A stretch of DNA of 64,000 bases, from the NCBI GenBank assembly GCA_914767715.1, contig OU612074.1, positions 11,444,062-11,508,061 on the forward strand. The letters run 5' to 3'. Both the position numbers and the translations under genes were made by a program. Below are positions 57,201 through 64,000 of the stretch, piece after piece. The DNA is from Membranipora membranacea (taxonomy: Eukaryota; Bryozoa; Gymnolaemata; Cheilostomatida; Membraniporidae). The notes below the pieces were generated by a model. It saw only the letters and a program-made list of their open reading frames with translations, ran no database searches and was not told where the DNA came from. Positions within the stretch are counted from its first letter, which is position 1, and the number at the start of each line of letters is the position of its first letter.

Positions 57201-57468
57201 GTGCGTATGTTGTGACCTCATCAGGATGTGGGGTTGAAGGTGGGTAGTATGCTGTAGTTGGAACTGGGGCCGGATAAGTTGTTTGAGCATGTGGTGGAGC
57301 AGTGGCTTGTGCGGGTTCTTCTGGGGCAAATGGGTCTGGTATTGGGGCATAGGTTGGAACGTTTTGTTCGGGGACATATGCACCATCAGCGTAGCCACCT
57401 GGTCCTTCTCCGTACAGTTGACCGCTAACAACGGCAGCTGTCATTGCAGCTATGATCAAGAACTTCAT
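44973..57468 (-). CDS. Secreted modular protein: chitin-binding-like, EGF-like, Cys-rich repeats, IgGFc-binding domain
   Basis: Seventeen exons give one frame of 1,260 codons: 57024-57468, 56453-56689, 55410-55532, 54464-54580, 53563-53757, 53176-53301, 52084-52277, 51359-51613, 50555-50671, 50167-50325, 49645-49969, 49024-49193, 47995-48288, 47066-47207, 46661-46889, 45826-46081, 44973-45368. Start: MKFLIIAAM (57468), with a good signal peptide cut near residue 16; a Met nine codons upstream is less likely. Order: Pro/Thr/Tyr-rich region (17-148), CBM14-like Cys domain (149-227), EGF-like and Cys-rich modules (228-790), IgGFc-binding-type domain (about 800-1259). No transmembrane segment, so it is secreted. 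IgGFc-binding domains occur in mucus, coelomic-fluid and adhesive proteins. Role inferred: structural or defensive component of mucus, cuticle or egg coat. Every exon joint is GT-AG and phase-correct. Confidence 0.93.
47910..47994. repeat. Short duplication around a splice donor
   Basis: actcatgcttacctggac occurs at about 47936 and again at 47984-48000, the second being the real donor of exon 13 on minus. The upstream copy reproduces exon end plus donor (ccaggtaagc), making a decoy 5' splice site about 50 bases inside the intron. Confidence 0.6.
49645..52277 (-). CDS. Exons 7-11: repeated CxCNNPC cysteine modules
   Basis: Each module carries a C-x-C-NNPC knot followed by a short C-x-M/D turn: CACNNPCSAGEDCTM (exon 7), CECNNPCDQGQQCTM (exon 8), CSCNNPCANGGQCTD (exon 10), CECNNPCKNVDTCVN (exon 11); a fifth, CDCNNPCTGDQEVC, opens exon 12. 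Exons 8, 9 and 10 start PSCGCADSC, PSCGCADSC and PTCTCTDSC and are phase 0-0, so they are tandem copies. The modules resemble EGF-like cysteine knots but with their own spacing; I do not know a named family. Confidence 0.85.
53176..53757 (-). CDS. Exons 5 and 6: EGF-type and Cys-rich modules
   Basis: Exon 5 (53563-53757) begins CDWHPCLNGGTCVVDEIGYH, EGF-like, then departs into CTDCWGGSCCNET. Exon 6 (53176-53301) has CGYDPCYGGPGTCSDLNG and CFTGKDC. Both are phase 1-1. Confidence 0.88.
54464..54580 (-). CDS. Exon 4: EGF-like domain
   Basis: A complete module in one symmetric phase 1-1 exon: CDPNPCLNGASCQNQWDGFF, then CFCPNGWTGHRC. All six cysteines and the NG and GWTG turns are present. Confidence 0.93.
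54595..54705. repeat. TATATATGGTTT minisatellite
   Basis: About eight units of 12-14 bases (tatatatggttt, tatatatggtac) in the intron between exons 3 and 4 of the secreted-protein gene. Confidence 0.85.
56453..56689 (-). CDS. Exon 2: chitin-binding type-2-like (peritrophin/CBM14-like) domain
   Basis: The spacing C-PSIGYMMPDDENL-C-FVWF-C ... A-C-P-KGVRVP ... GGELNM-C recalls the peritrophin-A fold, in which a CP-G step and a late N-x-C are typical. Aromatic residues around the third Cys (FVWF) fit a sugar-binding face. The tail (PVCLRC) adds two Cys outside the standard six. Family assignment is by pattern only. Confidence 0.6.
57024..57468 (-). CDS. Exon 1: signal peptide and Pro/Thr/Tyr-rich region
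   Basis: After the signal peptide come about 130 residues rich in Pro, Thr, Tyr and Ala with PTT, YYPP and TYAP patterns and almost no Lys or Cys. Such regions are usually O-glycosylated, mucin-like spacers; Tyr-Pro richness is also seen in adhesive and cuticle proteins. It ends in phase 1. Confidence 0.9.
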
Positions 57469-57522
57469 GATTGTTCTTGTGCAATCAGAATGCAAAGAAT
57501 TTGTTCTGTGTATCCTGTCTAC
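57469..57522 (-). other. 5' UTR part of exon 1
   Basis: Acceptor ttacccaattcag ends at 57523 and the transcript continues to ATG 57468. The nine upstream codons from ATG 57495 are in frame but do not look like part of a signal peptide. Confidence 0.6.
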
Positions 57523-57718
57523 CTGAATTGGGTAAAGAAAATAAAATATAATTCAAAGGTTGAACAGAAGTTTCATATGAGCTTTGAGCAAAGGCTGGCA
57601 AATTTCTCTTCTAATTGATGTGCCCCAATAATAACACTGAAAGGAACAGCTTTCTCATGCTACAATATTTTGTTGTATTTATGTGTATACTATTATCATT
57701 ATTATTATGAGAACTTAC

Positions 57719-57850
57719 CAAGTTGTTTCAGCTAATATCCAATTTGAGTAATATCCAAAGTCAAATGCCAAAAATACGGCTGTTGTAAATCTGTCTCTTT
57801 GTAACAAGGACCAGCCTTGTGATGTAGTCAGCTAGAGACGAGTGATCGCT
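57719..57850 (-). other. Non-coding first exon of the secreted-protein gene
   Basis: Donor CAACTTG|GTAAGT at 57717-57718 on minus, about 195 bases from the acceptor at 57523. The 5' limit is estimated from the TATA box. Confidence 0.5.
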
Positions 57851-57878
57851 AATGATTATTCTTCCTTCGCTCCGAACA

Positions 57879-57885
57879 ATTTATA
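57879..57885 (-). promoter_or_regulatory. TATA box of the secreted-protein gene
   Basis: TATAAAT on minus in ggtataaattgttcgg, placed to start transcription near 57850. A clear TATA box with a short leader exon suits a strongly and perhaps tissue-specifically expressed gene. Confidence 0.5.
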
Positions 57886-57899
57886 CCAAGTACCGCATG

Positions 57900-60800
57900 A
57901 ATCAATCATGTCCTTGAAGCTATGGCAACAGCTGATAGAGACACCAGACTCTACCTCAGTTAACGATATCCATTGGTGGAAAATTTCTCGCCCAGAATCT
58001 TTCCCTCTGCATACCGCATGTCCTGCCAAGCGCGACAGATTGCAGAAAAACATTTCAGGTTGATCAGGTCGACACGCGTTTGTGAGCCCCGTTTATGTAA
58101 AAATAGATTGTTACAAGGCAATAAATCGCTTTGACGGTAATAGATTGGTGAGTAACAGGCGATTAATGGATGATAATTTCAGGGTTTCCGCTGATGAGTC
58201 GCAATTTTTCAGCAAAATATTTTTGATTAACTCTCAATCACCAAGGGCCATTCGTAGCACATATTTTTTGCCACTACGTCATGAGCCAAAATTCAATGAG
58301 AAAACCCATAGAGCACATTTAATTGGAATATGGTTTCAACTACCACTGAATCGTGTTCCTAAAAGGCAAGAGAATTAATTCCGTCACCAATATGACTGAC
58401 TCATCAAGGAACTCCCTGAAAATAAAAGAGGCCCAAGTCAGTAACAAAAATATAGCCGTGACCATTGTTGCCTTCGATGGTGCTGATCTTGAGGACTCAT
58501 CATTACATTGACTTCCATTTATTTAGAAAAAGCACTATCCGATATCTGGCAGAGAATGTTTATGGGGCAAATTGAAGCTTTTGTAGAGGATAAGAACCCG
58601 TTGTTAGGAAGAAGACGGCAATCAAAGGCTGACACCTGTGCAAACAACAAGCAAGTTTTGTAGTGCTTGGTCAGGTATTGGGTTGTGAGCCCCAGTGGAG
58701 GACCTCAAGACAGTTTCAAAACTTTCCATGGTCTAAAGAAAAGATTTCATAATAAACTGAAGTGACAGTTAGTTGGTATAAACAATTTGAAGTTGATGAA
58801 TCCACGATTGGGTAACTGGTAAACAAGGGAGTCCTGGCAAAACAAGACTATTACATGTATTAAGGGGAAACATCCGATCTACTCACACAACCATAAATCT
58901 TTGTCAAAATGTTTGAGTCTAAATCTGGCTTGCAACAAACTGTGTTGAAATATTTATCCCTATACCGAGAAAATGACTTCAAAGAATCTGAAAAGAGCCA
59001 CCGTGAAGTTGATCTGAGCAAGAATTTGAGATACTACCATGGGATCAAATGACCTGAATCATGACTGTCATGTTTTTACTCCAATGGTGCCAAAAGAAAA
59101 ATTATTAAAATCACATTTTGGCTGGAAAATGTGTGAAAATTTTCTATTAGGGGAATTAATCTCATTTATTAATCTAAATGCGCAAAACATCCGCGGTGCA
59201 ACAAAAGTCAAATCTAGTCATTTTTTGTTGCAGGGTGGCATTCAAAGGACACAATGAGCAATGCCAAAATGAGTGACAAGAGTCCTCATGCTAGCGATGC
59301 TATGTGAATGAGGAAGCAGAGAAAATTGCTGAATTCCCTGTAGGCCTACCATATTGAGACGAAGAGGAAGCAAAGAGAAACACCTTATACCAAATTACAG
59401 CTAGGAAGAGATCTAATAGGACTAAGCCACCTCAAATTATTGGTCTGCGGAGGTCAATATCCCTTTACCAATATCATTTATGGCTACCTTGACCTCACTG
59501 GCAATACACCTGAGATGAGCAGTATCAAAGATCTATCTACAAGGATTATGTTCAAGTGATCATCTGTAATGTTCGCCCACCGTGAACTTCTACGGGTTCG
59601 AAAATGACTTCATATACTGATTTAGCTTTTTCATGATCAGGGAATATTGCCGGGAAGAAGCCATATTATACTCAACTTGAAGAACACTATTAAAATTAAA
59701 TGATTATCCATTCTCTTTCCAGTGGTAATTAGAAAATATATTGCGACAAATTGGCACTGACTCGCATAAAAAGGTTATTACCACTTCAAGGGATGCAGCA
59801 AAAAATAGTTCACCATCACTGGTAGCCAGGAACACCATGAATTAATGATATCTTGGATTCCCCTAATCAGAATTCATATTTAAAGCTATCCTTGACTGTA
59901 ACTAATCTGTCCAAATGGAACAATGGATGCCCCACAAAAATGCTCCCTATTGCCAAAATTAGCATTGATGTGATACAGTCAAAAGAGTTTCCAAGCCTTT
60001 AATTCCCTTTCGTAATTCATGACATACTAAAAATAGACCTCTAATTGGTTTATTAGAGTGTAACAGGTTAAATGTAACAATTGAGGCCATCCTATTTTCA
60101 CAGTATAAGGCTATATGGTAACACCGTGTTAATGTATTGAGATTTCCAACTATCCTGCTATGAAAACCAGCCTTATGGAAGACTTCAAACCTATCCAATG
60201 AGAACACTAACAATGACCTGAATCAAGAGAGGGACATGCACTAAAGAGTCAGAGGACTAACTGATGCCAGTACTTTAGCTCAATCTAATGACTGCTGATG
60301 ATGATGTTCTAGTTCCAAACCACAGACTTTACTGATACCTTAGAGGAAGAAAAACAAGTATCAGGACATAATATTTCTTGTGAAAGTAACCATTTAATGT
60401 GATACAAAACAACATCAAGTAGATAAGAAGGCCCGCAAACCCTTTGCTGTATCGATCTAGTACTCAGTAAAGAATGAGTGAAGGTGGTGGTGGTGGCATC
60501 GATCTCCCACCCGTGGTTTTTTACTTGAAGTGATGAATGAAGGTTCTATAACTGCATTAGTCAGATCACTCTTGAATATGTGAGTGAATTGCTTTGAATG
60601 AGTCTTCAAAACCTATGAGAAAGTTGCCATTGCCAAAAGACAGGATGTTCCTTTACTCATTCTTTGAAAGAAAGAGGAACATTAAAATTAGAGGTTTTGA
60701 TTTATGCTTTTTATTGGCATTTTTCTTAGATGTCTAGGTTGACGAGAGCGTTGGGAATTAAGTTTAAACTTCTTCATGTTGCCAACATCTATTTTCTCAC

Positions 60801-63800
60801 GTTACTGATATCCATCTTTCTGATAAAAGATCTATATTGCGATAACATGATGACTTAATAATAGAATCTTGGGAAGCCTCTCATATATGGATAACTTCAG
60901 TACAATCTATAATGTTTTTCTTTTGACAAAATTAATATGCACATCTTTATCGCTCATCTGATCAGAAAGATAATTTCCCTCAACTGCAGTGGATAAGCCA
61001 TAAATTCCTCCCAGTCAAAGCACAGTGGAAAGGCAATCAAGTTCCAACACCTGCCTTATAGTCGTGAGTGAATTCCATAACTTGATCTCTAGAGTGCTCT
61101 AAATCTGGATCACATCCAACCCTATTCCCCCACCCACTGGTGATGAGACACCATTATGTCTCTCTAAGTTACCAGCCATTAGCAATAATTATCGCCATTA
61201 CTGGTTAAAATTTTAATGAATTGAAATCTTATAGCTGCATTTAGCCATACCAGTACAGGTTTCCATCCTGCAAATCTTTATCAAAAGAGGGACAAACACG
61301 TAGCAAATGTATTCATGATGATTCATATCATCATCTCTGGAATCAACTTGAATGACTCAGGAAACTATTTGACAGCAACTGCCAAAAGACTTTCTTGTCA
61401 AAGTTACTTCAAAACTTCAAGAATTTATCAGATGACCCCCCTCCCCATAGCCTGAAAATAGCATAGGTGGAGCTTCCACTGCTGGAAACCACTTGTGGCG
61501 CTCGACGACAATCATCTGTCCTAATTACCGTGGATCACTCAGGAAATTACTGAGGATTCAAATTCTAAAAAATCAATCATGTATGAGGCATGATGGAAGC
61601 AGGGAGAGTGTGTTGAGGCTTAGCTGAAAATATGAGGAAATAGAATTAAGAAATAGGCCCTCCATGAGTCACCAATAACAGTCCATGATTCCGAAATAAC
61701 ACCCTGTCCTGAGTAAGGTGATTATAATCAAGCCTCTTTGATGCACCTCTAGATTAAGAACAATAGTACAAAATTAGCGATGGTTGATAAGAAAATCAAA
61801 GCTCAGTTCTCAAAAGCGTGGAAGCCATTGGAAGATTAGCAGAATGTTGGCGTATCCTAACTCACAAATCATGAGAGCCGGCACATCAATCAAGAAGCAC
61901 AAAAACACGATCTCATGAGTCACTTGTGGTTCTGCTAGTTCCCTCACACCGACCATTGGTTCAGAAAGAAAGAATTACACATACAGGCCTGTGAGGCACC
62001 ATTTCAGATTCATTAGCCTGTAATGCTAATCCCCAGGAAATACGGTGATTAGATTCCGCAAACCCCAAACTGACCAGCGGCCACAATTCAGATCCTAGGT
62101 GACCGAAAATTACTAATCATCTGCTTGATTTTGATAAGCATGACACTAGAATATTTTAGCATAGCTAGCATTGATAGCACCTTTAAGGTTCTTGGCACAC
62201 TCCAAACACAAAACAAGGTAGTATGGAAATCGACAAATTGTAAACACACATTAGCATATCCGTCCCGCCCAATGTCAATCCTGTATTTGGAAAACATTCC
62301 ATAGTGAAACAGACAAACATCTCAGGTACCTAACTCAGACTTATTAAGAAACAAGGCTCCCAAACCAGCGACCCAACATATGTGTAGGATTAACCTGAAC
62401 AACAAGTAGCTGGGAAAACCAAAAACAGCCGAGATGATCAATTTGTTAGACTTTTTGTCTGAGAATAATCCGCAAATAATCAACTCATTAATGGATACTC
62501 AGAATTGTAGATTCTGAGTAGATTCTGAGAAATAAGAGGTTAGACAGATGCCTATGGCACTATAGCGAGTAGAACTTAATTTTGAGGTTCCTCGACAGTT
62601 AAAAGAAACCATTTCTCCAACTCCAAGGAACACGCCTAAAATTCATAATGATTAATAACCTCTTTGGAAACCATTTTTATTTTCTATTTTGGTAATTAAC
62701 AGTACTAAAAGATTAATTGTCATGTTTTGATCGCGCAATAGAAGAATTCCCTGTGTCAGGTTAATACTTGACATCCCATACCGGTACTCTTTCCGACAGG
62801 TTCATATGCCTGTCAGGTTTCCCGATGCCCACCCACAAGTTCACCTCCCACATTCCATAAAATTAGCCAGGAATAGCCTGTTCTGTGACTGGTAGCGGGA
62901 CGAAGAATGAAAAGTTCATGCCACACATCGGATAGGGGTGTTTCGTCCTAACTTCGCTGACAAAATGATTTATCAGTTAATTCAGGATGCCAATTTGGCC
63001 GACTCTTTTTTTCTGTGTTTGGTAATGGATTGAAAATAGAAAAGTTCATATGACTTATGGAAAAATGCATTTTCGGTCATTCTTTCACCCAAATGGAATT
63101 CGGAGAAAGCAGACGGATCAAATAGCAATAATATGTCAGAAGATTACTAATTCTAAAGCCCACATTATAGTTTGTCAAATCTTCGCAATAGGGTTGTTAT
63201 GTCTGAAAGCTTTCGCTACCAAGTGCACTTGGTGACATTGATGTATAATTCCTGCATTCCGCAGTTTTCAGGTACTATTAATCGCAATGGCAGAATGTAT
63301 CTAATGAGTTGGTTAATAGTTTGTTAGTTCTGGTATTTTATTGAGCAGGAAATATATTGGGGTGCATTTCATGTCACAAGCCAAAATCTGTCAGCGCGGA
63401 TAAGTTGAAAAATCTGACACCACATAAATTGTATAGCTGCCACATACGAGTAACATTGTTCTCAGTTCACAAGTTCAGGGTCACTGGTATGACAATCATT
63501 CTAAACAATATAAAACATGACCCAAATAGTGTCACTCGTTTCAGTGCCAAAAGTTGCACTGTACTCCAGAAGACTATTATCATTACAAAATCCCTGCATA
63601 CTGACATTATGACACCTTCCAAGTTTGATAATGTAATGGCAGAAACTTGAAGCCATTCAGACTTGCACTTGAAGCCGCCAGAGTACTAAGACTAACTGAA
63701 GCCCCGCTAGGTAGTATTAGTATGAATCCAACCTGACCAGGTCCCGGTATTAGTCCTATCTGTTTGAGTCGCCCTCCCTCAGATCTAAAATGATGCAACA

Positions 63801-64000
63801 AGCATGTAAAAAATGAGAACATTCATATAATCTTGTTTTCTTTCGCTTAATCTTGTTTTCCGAGTAACGGTCGGCTCTAACATTACAGCAACGCCTATCA
63901 ATCTGACGCAGTGAAAAAGTTGTAAACAGGTGTACCATATTATTATAAAATCACATGTTCAGCTAAGCATGATGTTTATCAGGTCATATTCACCATTTTG
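57900..64000. other. Gene-poor region upstream of the secreted-protein gene
   Basis: No exon with supporting splice sites was found in 6 kb. Short open frames (for example plus 58082-58378, minus 59959-60213, plus 63357-63650) show no domains. Few repeats are obvious here, unlike the INPP5B/OCRL introns. It may hold regulatory DNA for the secreted-protein gene or be intron of a gene beyond the window. Confidence 0.4.

Overview
The window is nuclear DNA of an animal, most likely a marine invertebrate. It is AT-rich (my impression, not a count). Genes are split by GT-AG introns of about 100 to 3,000 bases, and introns and spacers are full of foldback elements, tRNA-derived SINE-like pieces, homopolymers and microsatellites. 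There is nothing bacterial: no operons, no long single-exon genes, no CRISPR. The species cannot be told from the sequence. All gene models were built by hand, by following reading frame and phase across splice sites.

Layout. (1) 862-1971, plus: the last three exons of an unrecognised gene ending in a hydrophobic tail. (2) 2-8.9 kb: no gene seen; SINE-like repeats. (3) 8905-9833: three tandem copies of a ~310-base unit, each with an NF-kappaB-type site. (4) 10013-15005, plus: an eight-exon TRIM-like gene (RING, two B-boxes, coiled coil, beta-propeller-like end) whose frame is intact except for one in-frame TGA at a zinc-ligand position. (5) 16052-35837 or beyond, minus: an INPP5B/OCRL-type inositol polyphosphate 5-phosphatase with ASH and RhoGAP-like domains. 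It lies tail-to-tail with the TRIM-like gene, has introns crowded with MITE-like elements, and carries what look like two mutually exclusive exons. (6) 39207-41339, plus: a small protein with an RIIa/DPY-30-type docking domain, with a possible 5' extension. (7) 44973-57850, minus: a complete 17-exon gene for a secreted protein of 1,259 residues. It has a signal peptide, a Pro/Thr/Tyr-rich region, a chitin-binding-like domain, EGF-like and repeated cysteine-rich modules, and a C-terminal IgGFc-binding-type domain. TATA box, 5' UTR intron and poly(A) signal are visible. (8) 57.9-64 kb: no gene recognised.

The genes are unrelated neighbours: innate-immune type (TRIM-like), membrane traffic and phosphoinositide turnover (INPP5B/OCRL), probably ciliary or PKA-anchoring (docking domain), and extracellular matrix, mucus or defence (IgGFc protein). 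The most unusual item is the secreted protein: its order of modules, symmetric exon phases and strongly biased codon use suggest an abundant, shuffled, lineage-specific secreted molecule.
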